Positions 8,607 to 17,912 of a stretch of 64,000 nt of DNA are shown piece by piece. A program made the position numbers and the translations under genes. The notes beneath the pieces are model-generated. The model worked only from the letters and a program-made list of their open reading frames with translations, searched no databases and had not been told where the DNA came from. Every line of letters begins with the position of its first letter. The stretch's first letter is position 1. This DNA is from UBA7359 sp963976795 (GTDB taxonomy: Bacteria > Pseudomonadota > Gammaproteobacteria > Eutrophobiales > Eutrophobiaceae), in assembly GCA_963976795.1 (NCBI GenBank), contig CAXBLT010000003.1, forward strand, positions 1 through 64,000. The letters run 5' to 3'.

Positions 8607-9674
8607 ATGCCAAATCTTAACGAGCAAGAGAACAACAGCTTTCTGCCAAACTTTTGCAGCACGAACGTCTTATTTGTCGTTGTACTTAGCTCGGAATTGC
8701 TCGCAATCATTTTAACTCTGGCATTGCCACTATACACGCCTGACTTGATGTTTAATCTGGCAATGAATTCCCTTTTCACACAGTGGATTGCCTTAACCTG
8801 CGTCGGCATCCTTTGTATATCCAGACGATTTATGGCTACGCTCTCGGAAAAACAGGCTGCTGCTGTTAGTTACTTAATAATACTATTGGTTTCATTCATC
8901 ATTACAGAATTAGCCTGGTGGGCGATATATGTTTATCCGGGCAGGATCACGCCTGACCAAAAACTACATCTTCTATTCCTGATGCGTTCATTGGGTATTT
9001 CCGCCATTGTTGGGGTAATCGTTTTGCGCTATTTGTACGTTCAGCATCAATGGCGTAAGAATATCGAGGCTACAGCAATGTCTCGCTTTCAAGCTTTACA
9101 GTCCCGAATACGCCCGCATTTTTTATTCAATTGTATGAATACAATTGCCAGTTTGACACGCAAGGCGCCTGACCTGGCTGAACAATCCGTGGAAGATTTA
9201 GCCGATCTATTTCGGGCAAGTTTACTCGAACCAACCGAGTTATATAGAATCGCTGACGAATGGAAACTCTGCGAGCATTATCTTCGAATAGAAGGTCATC
9301 GTTTGGGTGAACGGTTGCAAGTTGAGTGGGATATTGATGCATTACCTGACAATGCTTTAGTTCCTCCGCTGAGCCTTCAACCCTTACTTGAGAATTCTAT
9401 ATACCACGGAATAGAACGATTACCTGAAGGCGGCACCATCAATATCTCTGGCAAATTTGAAAATGAAAAGCTTATTATCACTTTCACAAACCCCTTTCCT
9501 GGCAAGAATGTTGAAGACACGCATAAAGGGAACAAGCATGCGCAAGATAATATACGCCAACGATTGCTTACTATTTTTGGCGCAGAAAGTGATTTGATTA
9601 TTGAAAATGAGCAACAACTCTACATCGTTAAATTAACACTGCCTTACAAACAGCATGAAAATACTGATCGTTGA
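8607..9674 (+). CDS. algZ: LytS/AlgZ-type membrane sensor histidine kinase
   Basis: The N-terminal half (about 20-145) contains four hydrophobic helices and no large periplasmic domain. The C-terminal half is a His_kinase domain of the LytS/AlgZ type: QSRIRPHFLFN with phospho-acceptor H171, then PPLSLQPLLENSIYHG (N-box) and an ATPase fold. The gene overlaps the downstream response regulator by 20 bases, so the two are co-expressed as a two-component pair. In Pseudomonas the homologous AlgZ (FimS)/AlgR pair controls type IV pili and alginate. Both gene pairs lie next to argH, which supports the name. The signal is unknown. Confidence 0.88.
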   Translation: MPNLNEQENNSFLPNFCSTNVLFVVVLSSELLAIILTLALPLYTPDLMFNLAMNSLFTQWIALTCVGILCISRRFMATLSEKQAAAVSYLIILLVSFIITELAWWAIYVYPGRITPDQKLHLLFLMRSLGISAIVGVIVLRYLYVQHQWRKNIEATAMSRFQALQSRIRPHFLFNCMNTIASLTRKAPDLAEQSVEDLADLFRASLLEPTELYRIADEWKLCEHYLRIEGHRLGERLQVEWDIDALPDNALVPPLSLQPLLENSIYHGIERLPEGGTINISGKFENEKLIITFTNPFPGKNVEDTHKGNKHAQDNIRQRLLTIFGAESDLIIENEQQLYIVKLTLPYKQHENTDR

Positions 9675-10389
9675 TGATGAAGCTTTAGCACGGGAAAGAC
9701 TGCACGATCTTGTGATCGAGTTGTACCCGGATGCTATTACTATCGAAGCAATTAATGGTATTGATGCTTTGGATAAAATTTCAGCGCATTCACCAGAAAT
9801 AATTTTGTTAGACATTCGCATGCCAGGTATGGATGGACTGGAGCTTGCCAACCATCTATTACATCTGGATTCGCCTCCCGCGATAGTTTTTACAACGGCA
9901 TACCAAGATCATACCTTGAGTGCTTTTGATGCTAACGCAGTTGATTATTTACTCAAGCCTATCAGAAAAGAACGGCTTAAAATTGCTATTGAACGCGCCG
10001 CTGTTGTCAGCCAATCTAAGTTAGCTTTGCTGAACAATAACAAAGAAAAACCGTCGGTCCGCACACACCTCAGCGCTATACTTCAGGGCAATATTCAATT
10101 AATCGCGATAGAAAATATTTATTTCCTTAAAGCAGAACAAAAATATGTTACTGCTGGCTGGCCAGGCGGTGAAATACTTATTGATGAACCGCTGGTTACA
10201 CTGGAAGCGGAGTTCTCGGATCATTTTATCCGAATCCATAGAAACGCGCTGGTTGCGATTAATCATATCGAAGCACTCAGGAAGACGACCGAAGGCCAAC
10301 ACGTCATTAAACTTTCAGACATGCCGATTGAGTTATCTGTAAGTCGACGACACTTTAGTGACGTTAAAAAAATTATCAAACAGCATTAA
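9655..10389 (+). CDS. algR: LytTR-family response regulator, AlgR-like
   Basis: The receiver domain (about 1-120) has D7, D8, phospho-acceptor D53 in LLDIRMPGMDG, and the conserved Lys in DYLLKPI. A LytTR DNA-binding domain fills about 140-244 (IYFLKAEQKYV, FIRIHRNALVA, LSVSRRHF). The cognate kinase is the overlapping upstream gene. AlgR of Pseudomonas activates fimU-pil genes, so regulation of the pilus cluster in this window is possible, but no binding site was identified. Its 3' end overlaps the convergent gshA by 14 bases. Confidence 0.92.
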   Translation: MKILIVDDEALARERLHDLVIELYPDAITIEAINGIDALDKISAHSPEIILLDIRMPGMDGLELANHLLHLDSPPAIVFTTAYQDHTLSAFDANAVDYLLKPIRKERLKIAIERAAVVSQSKLALLNNNKEKPSVRTHLSAILQGNIQLIAIENIYFLKAEQKYVTAGWPGGEILIDEPLVTLEAEFSDHFIRIHRNALVAINHIEALRKTTEGQHVIKLSDMPIELSVSRRHFSDVKKIIKQH

Positions 10390-11668
10390 CGATTTCGCGT
10401 GCTGCCGCTAACAAGGCTAATCGCGCAATAACACCATAAGTATAGAAACGATTTTGGTGACAGTCTGGATCCTGCTTTGGATCCGGGAGAATACAACAAT
10501 CTTCAAATGCCAATGGTTCAAAACGCATACCGGGCGCATTCAGGTTTTGGGTTGCTGTACGCTTCGAATGAACACGATAAAAACCACCTACAACTTGATG
10601 CCCCAACATATAAACCACGGGTTCAGCGACGCCTTCTTCACCCCAGGTTTCATTTGTATACACTCCTTCCTGAATAATAACCTGGCTGACTTTTTGTCCT
10701 TCTTTAGTCGTCGCCATTTTTGTGCGTTCTTTACGGTTCAATGCGGCTATTTCATCTGTACTTCGTATCGTCATCACACCCATACCATAAGTACCTGCAT
10801 CGGCTTTGACCATAACAAATGGTTCACAATCCAGCTCGTGTTCATCATATTTAGCCTGAATAGCCTTTAATAAAGCATCTACATTTTTTGACAGGCAGTC
10901 AACACCTTCGCGCTTCATGAAATCAACTTCACCACAATTACGAAACATGGGATCGATTAACCATGGATCGATACCAATTAATTCAGAAAACTCCTGTGTG
11001 ACTTGCTGATAAAACTTAAAATGACTTGATTTTAATCGAGACGACCATCCTAGACTTGTAGGCGGCGTGATCACTTGCTCTACACCTTCCAATATTTCCG
11101 GTTTTCCTGCCGCCAGATCATTATTTAATAAAATAAGATCCGCGTTAAAATCACCAACAAGCATGCGATCTTGATCGCGCTTAACGGGCTCTAACAACAC
11201 TGAACGTGATGACTCAAGTTCAATTCGCATCGGCTCATTCAAATCAGGACTCAAACTTCCAACACGGACTTCAAAACCTGCCTTTTCTACCATAGATTGC
11301 AGACTGGCAATGTTCTCCATATAAAATAAATTGCGTGTATGGTTTTCCGGGATAATTAATATTTTATCAATTGGTTGCTCTATCGTCTCAACCGCCATCT
11401 GCACCGCATGAATACACAAGGCTTCAAATGATGGGTTCAGGTTGTTAAAGCCTGCGGGAAATAAGTTTGTATCTACCGGTGCAATTTTATATCCCGCATT
11501 TCGTAAATCCACAGAGGCATAAAATGGGGCCTGAGACTCACGCCACGCATTTCTAAACCAGGCTTCAATGCACGTTTGATTATCCAGCACCTGCCGTTCC
11601 AAAATCTGAAAAGGTCCCGTTAATGCCGTGGTAAGGTGTGGAACTGTCGCGGTTTCGTTTAAAGTCAT
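10376..11668 (-). CDS. gshA: Glutamate-cysteine ligase, Acidithiobacillus/proteobacterial type
   Basis: It joins glutamate and cysteine using ATP, the first step of glutathione synthesis. The sequence belongs to the GshA family first described in Acidithiobacillus ferrooxidans, which is unrelated in sequence to E. coli GshA. Recognisable parts are the N-terminal VDLRNAGYKIAPVDTNLFPAG-like segment (seen at about 52-72), FVMVKADAGTYGMGVM, and a C-terminal NRFYTYGVIARLALLAAARE. The length of 430 residues is normal. No gshB is adjacent; rsmE lies upstream, 63 bases away. The gene is convergent with algR, the two stops overlapping. Confidence 0.9.
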   Translation of the reverse strand: MTLNETATVPHLTTALTGPFQILERQVLDNQTCIEAWFRNAWRESQAPFYASVDLRNAGYKIAPVDTNLFPAGFNNLNPSFEALCIHAVQMAVETIEQPIDKILIIPENHTRNLFYMENIASLQSMVEKAGFEVRVGSLSPDLNEPMRIELESSRSVLLEPVKRDQDRMLVGDFNADLILLNNDLAAGKPEILEGVEQVITPPTSLGWSSRLKSSHFKFYQQVTQEFSELIGIDPWLIDPMFRNCGEVDFMKREGVDCLSKNVDALLKAIQAKYDEHELDCEPFVMVKADAGTYGMGVMTIRSTDEIAALNRKERTKMATTKEGQKVSQVIIQEGVYTNETWGEEGVAEPVVYMLGHQVVGGFYRVHSKRTATQNLNAPGMRFEPLAFEDCCILPDPKQDPDCHQNRFYTYGVIARLALLAAAREIVNAV

Positions 11669-11731
11669 AATAGGTTTTAGCGTTTTTATTTATTATACAA
11701 CTTGATCGTCGCATTTGGGTATTCGGTATAT

Positions 11732-12463
11732 TTAATTCAAGTCTCCCCATAACTGCTGGGCATTACTTACTGCACAGACAACAGCAGTCTCAGTCCGCAA
11801 GACTCTTGGGCCTAAGTTCATTGGGATACAACCGCTTTCTTGCGCCTGCTCGACCTCATCATCACTAAAACCACCCTCTGGGCCAATCATTAATGTCAGT
11901 TCGCTAACAGGAAGACTGATCTGTGACATAGACTGTTGACCCTCGGGATGCAATATTAATCGCGTTTTAGATGCGCCTATATTCAACCATTCAATCAATG
12001 ACACCGGGTTTTGTATTCGTGTTAAATGGCTTCTACCACACTGCTCAGTTGCACTAATTATAATATTTTTCCAATGCGCCAATTTATTATGCACACGATC
12101 ATCCTGTATTTTTACATTACTATATCTGGAGATAACTGGAATTATATTTTTTACACCTAGTTCAACCGCTTTTTGAATAGAAAAATCCATATGCTGGCCT
12201 TTCGCTACAGCAAGACACAAATTAATAGTTAACGGTGATTCATTTGTTACACGGATAGATCCTTCAATTTCTAGCCGCGCACTTTTTTTACTAATTTCAA
12301 TAATTTTTGACTGATACTCATCACCTGAATTATTAATTAACTTTATTGCATCGCCAATACGCATCCGGAGCACATGCGAAATATAATGCGCCTTATCTCG
12401 TGGCAGATTAATAATCTCACCGGTTGTTAATGGCATATCAATAAAAAGGCGTGGGACTCGCAT
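11732..12463 (-). CDS. rsmE: 16S rRNA m3U1498 methyltransferase RsmE
   Basis: RsmE methylates N3 of U1498 in 16S rRNA using SAM. The N-terminal PUA-like domain (1-70, MRVPRLFIDMPL) is followed by a SPOUT knot-fold domain with LMIGPEGGFSDDEVEQA and LGPRVLRTETAVV, the SAM-binding trefoil knot. The length of 243 residues matches the family. It is probably co-transcribed with gshA downstream. The 136 bases to the divergent hspQ hold the promoters of both genes and a small hairpin (AACGC/GCGTT, 12529-12542). Confidence 0.96.
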   Translation of the reverse strand: MRVPRLFIDMPLTTGEIINLPRDKAHYISHVLRMRIGDAIKLINNSGDEYQSKIIEISKKSARLEIEGSIRVTNESPLTINLCLAVAKGQHMDFSIQKAVELGVKNIIPVISRYSNVKIQDDRVHNKLAHWKNIIISATEQCGRSHLTRIQNPVSLIEWLNIGASKTRLILHPEGQQSMSQISLPVSELTLMIGPEGGFSDDEVEQAQESGCIPMNLGPRVLRTETAVVCAVSNAQQLWGDLN

Positions 12464-12599
12464 CGTTTACTTTACTATTGTTCCTTAAGAGTTACTTAGT
12501 ATCTTTTTAAATCAGGGAAGGAATTAAAAACGCTCCAGCGTTTAATCTCCTTTCTGTTATGATAATACTTATCAAACGAATCAGCTTACAAATTCTTTT

Positions 12600-12911
12600 A
12601 TGCAACACGCAAAATATTCACTTGGCCAGATAATTCATCACCGGAAATTCGGTTATAGAGGCGTAATATTTGACATCGACGCAGCTTTTAGTGGGACAGA
12701 TGCCTGGTATGATACCGTAGCAAAATCAAAACCGTCTAAAGATGAGCCCTGGTATCATGTTTTAGTGGATAACTCACAGCAAACCACTTATGTCGCAGAA
12801 AAGAATATCGAGGTGACTGCTTCAGTTTTACCAATAAATCACCCTTTAATTAGTCACTATTTTAAAAATTTTGTCGATGGTCATTATTTTCATAATAATA
12901 CCAGTAACTAA
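12600..12911 (+). CDS. hspQ: Heat shock protein HspQ
   Basis: This 103-residue YccV-like protein is the expected size for HspQ, a heat-inducible protein that binds unstable DnaA and acts as a Lon specificity factor in E. coli. Visible family features are KYSLGQIIHHRKFGYRGVIFDID near the N-terminus (read at residues 4-26), then PWYHVLVDNSQQTTYVAEKNI. The fold is a small beta barrel also called the hemimethylated-DNA-binding domain. A TATGAT-like -10 lies about 40 bases upstream, but no convincing sigma-32 site was found. A TerB-like gene follows after 8 bases. Confidence 0.93.
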   Translation: MQHAKYSLGQIIHHRKFGYRGVIFDIDAAFSGTDAWYDTVAKSKPSKDEPWYHVLVDNSQQTTYVAEKNIEVTASVLPINHPLISHYFKNFVDGHYFHNNTSN

Positions 12912-12919
12912 TTCAAACT

Positions 12920-13369
12920 ATGATTAAAAATATTAAAGTTTACTTCGAATCTTTGTTCGATAAAGATTCAAAAGACGACGCTTCTCATGAAAAAACTATT
13001 GAGTTGGCAACGGCTGCCTTAATGGTGGAAATTGGTCTGGCTGACGATCATGTTCAGGATGAAGAAAAAACTGTGATAAGAACAATATTATCTGATCACT
13101 TCAACCTCAGCAAAAATGAGATTGATGAATTAATAGCGTTAGCAGAAAATGAGGTTGACCATGCCGTATCTCTTTATGAGTTTACGCGACTTTTGAACGA
13201 CACATTGTCTATGCCGGAGAAGATTAATATAATAGAAAATTTATGGCATGTCGCTTATGCCGACTCAGTGCTTGATAAGTACGAAGAATACTACATTAGA
13301 AAAATTGCGGACTTACTCTACATCTCACATTCGGACTACATCCAAACCAAGTTGAATGCAGCTGAGTAA
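12920..13369 (+). CDS. TerB-like domain protein
   Basis: This 149-residue all-helical acidic protein matches the TerB/DjlA-N fold. The typical motif is AALMVEIGLADDHVQDEEK (about 32-50), followed by a second helix-loop repeat ending in HVAYADSVLDKYEEYYIRKIADLL. Such proteins are thought to bind metal at the membrane face, but the role of free-standing single-domain members is not settled. The name does not imply tellurite resistance here, since no other ter genes are present. It starts 8 bases after hspQ and is likely in its transcript. Its stop is 17 bases from the convergent rsd. Confidence 0.8.
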   Translation: MIKNIKVYFESLFDKDSKDDASHEKTIELATAALMVEIGLADDHVQDEEKTVIRTILSDHFNLSKNEIDELIALAENEVDHAVSLYEFTRLLNDTLSMPEKINIIENLWHVAYADSVLDKYEEYYIRKIADLLYISHSDYIQTKLNAAE

Positions 13370-13386
13370 GTTTATTAAACCAACGC

Positions 13387-13860
13387 TTAAGATTTAGCTG
13401 CTAACAATAACTGTATTAACTGGTCCTCAAGTTCAATTCGAGTGGCTAGTTCTTCGCCCAGCATTGAAAGGTCCTCTTGAAAGTGATTGAGCTCATCTTC
13501 ATTGTTTTCAGGGTTGTATTTTTCATCAAAAGCTAAAGCTATTTGAGTTGACTGTTCTATACGTGGGTATATCTGGATTGCCAATTCAGAAACTGACTGC
13601 CTACGTTCCTTGCCTTCAGCGATTCTGTCGTATAGACCAAAATGGCCAGCAGCGATATAGTCCACTAAAACCTGATTGAATTCTTCAAGATCAGCAACTG
13701 ACTTAACAGATACAGCATCAGAACCTTCTGATGAAACTTGCAGCATTAATGATAATAGCTGCTTTCTTTCCTTCAGCAGGTGCTGAACTTGCTCATTGCT
13801 TGCGCAACGCCTCTCTCGTGTTTCTTTCGCCTGTTCTTTCATAATGACACCGTCCTTCAT
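13387..13860 (-). CDS. rsd: Regulator of sigma-70, Rsd/AlgQ family
   Basis: Rsd binds region 4 of RpoD and shifts RNA polymerase towards alternative sigma factors in stationary phase; AlgQ is the pseudomonad member. The 157 residues carry family marks ERRCASNEQVQHLLKERK, YDRIAEGKERRQSV and QIALAFDEKY. Two starts are possible, ATG at 13860 and ATG at 13842; both have AGGA-like boxes 9-10 bases upstream. A sigma-70 antagonist is relevant in a genome region with a sigma-54 activator and a sigma-54 promoter. Confidence 0.88.
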   Translation of the reverse strand: MKDGVIMKEQAKETRERRCASNEQVQHLLKERKQLLSLMLQVSSEGSDAVSVKSVADLEEFNQVLVDYIAAGHFGLYDRIAEGKERRQSVSELAIQIYPRIEQSTQIALAFDEKYNPENNEDELNHFQEDLSMLGEELATRIELEDQLIQLLLAAKS

Positions 13861-14214
13861 TTATAGAAATCCTGTTTTCAGCCTTATTATTTGATCTCAA
13901 TAAAGATTTTGCTTTTGACTGGCTAGTCATAACAACAGCATTTTGATTATTTTCTACTTTACCCTCTTTAGCAAAGCAAAAATGATTCCATAATCACTAT
14001 AATGCCATGACAAACATGCTCGTCAACCACCACAGACTTAGACATCCATTTAACTGTAGATAAGCCTGTGTATTAAGTATCTGATTTCAAGCTCAAAAAC
14101 CTAATAACACTGTATTCTTTAAATACCGTATCGGATAAACTGTGCGGTGAATTGTGGGCGAGTCTAATTAAAACTTATTCCGGTAACACCTGAAAGATAA
14201 TTATAACAATCAAC
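13861..14214 (+). other. Intergenic region, 354 bases, divergent promoters expected
   Basis: No coding potential is evident. The region must hold the rsd promoter on the minus strand and the kinase promoter on the plus strand. One exact TATAAT is present at 13998-14003 on the plus strand, but its -35 is poor and it lies 210 bases before the kinase start. No clear operator or RNA structure was recognised. Confidence 0.4.
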
Positions 14215-15681
14215 ATGATGGAAATACCTGGCTATAAAATAGATAGAGAGATTGGAAAGGGGGGTATGGCAACAGTCTATCTGGCCACGCAAGAGTCCCT
14301 TGATCGCTCCGTTGTCCTAAAAATACTAGACAAAGTTAATAGCTCCGCTGTGGCAGATATGACTCAGCGGTTTATCGATGAAGGCCGTATCATAGCCTCT
14401 ATGCATCACCCCAACATTGTCACCATCTATGATATCAGCATGGCTGGTGATGAACTCTATATCTCCATGGAATATGTTCAAGGAGGCGATCTAAAAAAAC
14501 GCATGGAATCACATGTGTCTCCAAAAGTAGCATTAGATATAGTTGAGAAAATTGGTTCTGCATTAGGTAGTGCTCACGCACATAATGTAATCCATCGGGA
14601 CGTTAAACCTGCAAATATTCTTTTTCGTAATGAAGACACGCCATTATTAACTGATTTTGGTATCGCTAAACAAACTGATCAAGAAGCAGATCTAACTTCT
14701 ACTGGAATCTTTCTTGGCAGCCCAAATTACGTCAGTCCTGAACAAGCGGATGGCAAGAAGGTTGATGGAAGAAGCGACATATACAGTCTTGGGTGCATAT
14801 TTTATGAGATGCTAACAGGCTACAAACCCTACCATTCTGACTCTGTGATCGATATCGTCATTCAGCACAAGACATCTCCTGTGCCAACATTACCTGAAAA
14901 ATTCGAGATTTATCAACCGCTACTAGATCGGATGATGGCCAAAAACCTTGACGATCGTTTTGCTGATGCTGAAACCATGTTGGTAAGCGTAAAAAAACTA
15001 CAGGCTCTGGATAATACCGATCAACTAACACCTGATTTTGATATAACAGGCTATACATCAAAAACTGACAAAAATAAGCAAACAAAAAATAAACCGAAGC
15101 TAACATTAAACGTATTATTACTATTATCCGCGACCTTCTTTTTTAGTCTTCAGTATGTTGAGATAAAGCTTAAAAGCTCTGAGATGAGTATAGATAGAGC
15201 ATCTACAAATAGTGTATTACCGACTGCTGAGACAACAACTTCCAGCAATCTTGCTGAACAAACATTGGAAACTATCCAAACTTCAAGCGCTGGTGATGAA
15301 ACTCCAGCAGAGACAGCTCCCCCCCCCGGCAAGGCCCCTGTCTCTAATGAAGTATTAAGTGCATTAGCCTGGCTAGGTAAAAAAAGCCTGGATGAATATA
15401 ACTTAACCTACCCTGAAAAAGACAATGCATATTATTACTTTTCCAGATTATTAGAGTTACAGCCTGATAATCGTACAGCATATGAAGGAATATTATCGAT
15501 TGCAGAACGTTACGCGTTCCTTGCGGAACGTTCGCTTGCTAATAATGAAACAGATAAAACACAGACTTATATTGAGATCGGCCTACAGATCAACCCCAAC
15601 AATGAAGCCTTGTTGTCCTTAAAATCTATAGTAGCAACACAAAAAACGAGTTTTTGGCAAACCCTAAAATCAATGTTTTAA
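14215..15681 (+). CDS. Membrane Ser/Thr protein kinase (PknB-like) with C-terminal helical domain
   Basis: This is a Hanks-type kinase. Residues 7-265 form the catalytic domain: glycine loop GKGGMA (14-19), ATP-anchoring K36 in VVLKIL, the HRD motif with catalytic D129 in HRDVKPANI, D147 of the DFG motif, and SPNYVSPEQ in the activation segment. One transmembrane helix is predicted at 297-316, followed by a Thr/Ser/Pro-rich linker and a TPR-like periplasmic segment (about 375-480). There are no PASTA repeats, so it does not look like a peptidoglycan sensor. ATG at 14215 or 14218 could start it. It stands at the edge of the pilus locus; a role there is inference from position. Confidence 0.92.
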   Translation: MMEIPGYKIDREIGKGGMATVYLATQESLDRSVVLKILDKVNSSAVADMTQRFIDEGRIIASMHHPNIVTIYDISMAGDELYISMEYVQGGDLKKRMESHVSPKVALDIVEKIGSALGSAHAHNVIHRDVKPANILFRNEDTPLLTDFGIAKQTDQEADLTSTGIFLGSPNYVSPEQADGKKVDGRSDIYSLGCIFYEMLTGYKPYHSDSVIDIVIQHKTSPVPTLPEKFEIYQPLLDRMMAKNLDDRFADAETMLVSVKKLQALDNTDQLTPDFDITGYTSKTDKNKQTKNKPKLTLNVLLLLSATFFFSLQYVEIKLKSSEMSIDRASTNSVLPTAETTTSSNLAEQTLETIQTSSAGDETPAETAPPPGKAPVSNEVLSALAWLGKKSLDEYNLTYPEKDNAYYYFSRLLELQPDNRTAYEGILSIAERYAFLAERSLANNETDKTQTYIEIGLQINPNNEALLSLKSIVATQKTSFWQTLKSMF

Positions 15682-15713
15682 TATTACAAAGCATATTGTC
15701 TAAAACACCGAAA

Positions 15714-16253
15714 CTATTGTTCGAGCACTTTTTTAGCATTCTCAGTTTGCGCGTTATCCCATTCAGTAATCAATCGTCGCAACTCGTCTACTCTGTTTTC
15801 CGTACTGGCGCTCTTTTCCTGTTCATCAATAACGTCTTCATCGACAATATGATCTTCGTCACCTAGTAACTCCTCGAGTGTTTTTTCAATGCCTTTTGAT
15901 TCCGTCTTTTTCGATTTATCTTTGCCATATTTTTTCTTGAACTCTAGCGACTTGGCAAGTTTATCTTTGGCTTTTTGTTGATCCTTTTCTACTAAAACAA
16001 AAGCCGTTTGCCTTAATTGTTCCCGCACGTCGTCATCAACTTCAAGGGCGGTGTCATCAATTAGCCGACCATTATCAAAAACAAAGATGCGCGGGCCAGA
16101 TGAAGCACTTCGGTACCACACAGGCGGTTTTCCGGATAATTGCGTCGTTCCCGTATCTGCTTCAACCCATTGATACATCCGCGCAGAGATAGCCTGGCTA
16201 AATACAAGCAATAGCACTAAAGTGATTCCGGTAAGAGGATTTTTATTCTTCAT
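15714..16253 (-). CDS. Exported DUF4124-type protein
   Basis: The N-terminus is a signal peptide (MKNKNPLTGITLVLLLVF, cleaved near AISA). Directly after it comes the DUF4124 pattern MYQWVEADTGTTQLSGKPP, then GPRIFVFDNGRLIDDTAL. The rest is a charged, probably coiled-coil tail rich in Lys, Glu and Asp. The start at 16253 is chosen because a GTG at 16310 would put 19 polar residues before the signal peptide and overlap the ABC gene upstream. The function of DUF4124 is unknown. It converges with the kinase gene, 32 bases apart. Confidence 0.72.
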   Translation of the reverse strand: MKNKNPLTGITLVLLLVFSQAISARMYQWVEADTGTTQLSGKPPVWYRSASSGPRIFVFDNGRLIDDTALEVDDDVREQLRQTAFVLVEKDQQKAKDKLAKSLEFKKKYGKDKSKKTESKGIEKTLEELLGDEDHIVDEDVIDEQEKSASTENRVDELRRLITEWDNAQTENAKKVLEQ

Positions 16254-16296
16254 AGTCTGAGTATATTCTAAATATATTAGTTTTCTATGTCCGCGC

Positions 16297-17022
16297 TCAA
16301 ACATTAGCACCGATACAGTTTAGATACGCGTTTTCGAGATCCTTAGCATTAAAATCTTCACAACATTGAGAGGGTGTGCCGTTAAAACATATTTTACCAT
16401 CGTGTAAAACTATAATTCGATCACAAATACTCTCTACATCTGCTAACAAATGGGTGCTAAAAAAAAGTGTTTTTCCCTCTGTCTTTAAATTTTCCAGGTG
16501 CCGTTTCAGATAAGCTCGTGCTTTTGGGTCCAGTCCACTCATAGGTTCATCAAAAAACAACATGGGCCTTTGGCTCAAAAAACAGGCAGCTAATCCAAGC
16601 TTTTGCGCCATACCTTTTGAGTATTGCCTGACAGATTTTTTCAAAGCTGACATTTCCAGATCCAAAATTTCAAAGAGCTTTTCTATATCAGCGCCATTTA
16701 ATTCAATCTGGTTCAATTTCGCCATGTAGGCAAGGAAATCTCTTCCGGTTAAATAATAGGGCGGAATAAATTTTTCAGGCAAAAAGGAGAGCGCCTCGCG
16801 CGAAGAAGTTTCTCTATGCGATTTACCAAAGATCTTAATCTCACCAGAATCAATGGATATGAAGTCCAGTACAGCTTTGATTAGTGTTGTTTTACCAGCA
16901 CCATTAACCCCGACTAACCCAATATACTCTCCTTGCCTGACAGATAGATTGATATCCGTTAGCACAGATTGTTTTCCGTAATCCTGGTTTAATTTCTCGA
17001 TATTAAGTGCAATATCAGTCAT
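16297..17022 (-). CDS. ABC transporter ATP-binding protein
   Basis: This ABC-2-type ATPase shows Walker A (GVNGAGKTT), signature YSKGMAQKLGLA, Walker B (MLFFDEPMSGLDP) and the switch His in FFSTHLL. It is about 241 residues from ATG at 17022; an upstream in-frame start would run into the terminator hairpin. Its likely membrane partner is the ABC-2 permease at 20191-20964, also on the minus strand but separated by a prepilin gene, a plus-strand cyclase and a small membrane protein. The closest general resemblance is to NosF/GldA-like exporters. The substrate is unknown. Confidence 0.9.
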   Translation of the reverse strand: MTDIALNIEKLNQDYGKQSVLTDINLSVRQGEYIGLVGVNGAGKTTLIKAVLDFISIDSGEIKIFGKSHRETSSREALSFLPEKFIPPYYLTGRDFLAYMAKLNQIELNGADIEKLFEILDLEMSALKKSVRQYSKGMAQKLGLAACFLSQRPMLFFDEPMSGLDPKARAYLKRHLENLKTEGKTLFFSTHLLADVESICDRIIVLHDGKICFNGTPSQCCEDFNAKDLENAYLNCIGANV

Positions 17023-17035
17023 TCGCTTTACCCAT

Positions 17036-17064
17036 AAAAAAATACCCGCAAATAGCGGGTATTT
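17036..17064 (-). terminator. Rho-independent terminator after the prepilin gene
   Basis: A 10-bp perfect stem (AAATACCCGC with GCGGGTATTT) and a 5-base loop are followed on the minus strand by a run of T. It ends the transcript of the prepilin at 17089-17865 and lies directly before the ABC ATPase start, so that gene needs read-through or its own promoter. Confidence 0.85.
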
Positions 17065-17088
17065 CAAATACTAGCCTAGCTGCGATTA

Positions 17089-17865
17089 TTAATACAAAAA
17101 GACCTGACCACAATTCTGTGCATCGTCAAACAGGTCATAAACATCATCAACTCTTATTCCATCACCGCCTGCTCCACCTGGAGCGGCTATGGCGGCAACG
17201 TCGCTACAGGTACTAAACTGTGGCGCGAATATTTCTCCAAGTGTTGTGCTTCCAGCGGCACCATCAAAATCGGTATTAGTACCATCGCTGTTGGTAAGGC
17301 GTAATACACCAGTATTTGGCAAACCATCATCTACTTTAATATCGAGCTCTCTGGCAATGGCGACAGGGACATTCGACCCCATATGCAAGTTCAATCGGTC
17401 TGCCGCAGTTCCTGTAAAACCAGAGTTTCTGCTCAATACCAGAGTGCCATTAAATGCATTCACCGGTGCACTGGCTACGTATAATGCAGCTGTAGTAACG
17501 TCTACTGTTGCTGGTGCAAAACCACCACCGAGGAAATTAGATTTTGCAAGGTGAGCCCATGCTGCTCCAGCTTCTTCGTGAGTATTATCAATTCGGCCAT
17601 TACCATTACCGCCGACCAAGACAGTCGCATCACCCATTGCTTGTGCCGCAGGTGCTGTAGCCCAATCACCAGGTACCTGACGATAACGGTCTATAAAGCC
17701 ATAGTAAGCAGCCTGGATACCAGAATTCTGGTCAGCTAAGTTACGAACCCGGGCACTATTGATCAATTCTTGTCCTTTGAGGATGCCACCAAGTAATAAC
17801 CCGATAATTACTAGCACAATCGCAATCTCAACTAATGTAAAACCTTTCTGCTTATTAATATTCAT
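17089..17865 (-). CDS. Type IV prepilin-like protein (258 aa)
   Basis: A short leader (MNINKQKG) precedes the prepilin peptidase site G/FTLVEIAIVLVIIG with Glu at mature position 5, then the hydrophobic assembly helix. The globular part (about 50-258) is Gly/Ala/Thr/Asn-rich and has two Cys pairs, one near the C-terminus (CSD, NCG). It is larger than typical major pilins, so it may be a major pseudopilin or an adhesive minor pilin. It is the only gene here with a strong -24/-12 sigma-54 promoter and its own terminator, which suggests high, regulated expression. The spliced motif QVPGDWATA recalls other long proteobacterial prepilins. Confidence 0.9.
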   Translation of the reverse strand: MNINKQKGFTLVEIAIVLVIIGLLLGGILKGQELINSARVRNLADQNSGIQAAYYGFIDRYRQVPGDWATAPAAQAMGDATVLVGGNGNGRIDNTHEEAGAAWAHLAKSNFLGGGFAPATVDVTTAALYVASAPVNAFNGTLVLSRNSGFTGTAADRLNLHMGSNVPVAIARELDIKVDDGLPNTGVLRLTNSDGTNTDFDGAAGSTTLGEIFAPQFSTCSDVAAIAAPGGAGGDGIRVDDVYDLFDDAQNCGQVFLY

Positions 17866-17912
17866 TTCTTCTTCTCCATATTAAGCTATTGCTGCTCTAT
17901 TAATAATACATA

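Noticed and set aside
8549..8809. 86-codon minus-strand frame over the algZ start
   Set aside because: It overlaps the membrane region of the kinase and covers the promoter region; no homology or ribosome site is visible.
12920..13369. Tellurite resistance gene
   Set aside because: Only the TerB-like fold is present; no terC, terD, terZ or other ter genes are nearby.
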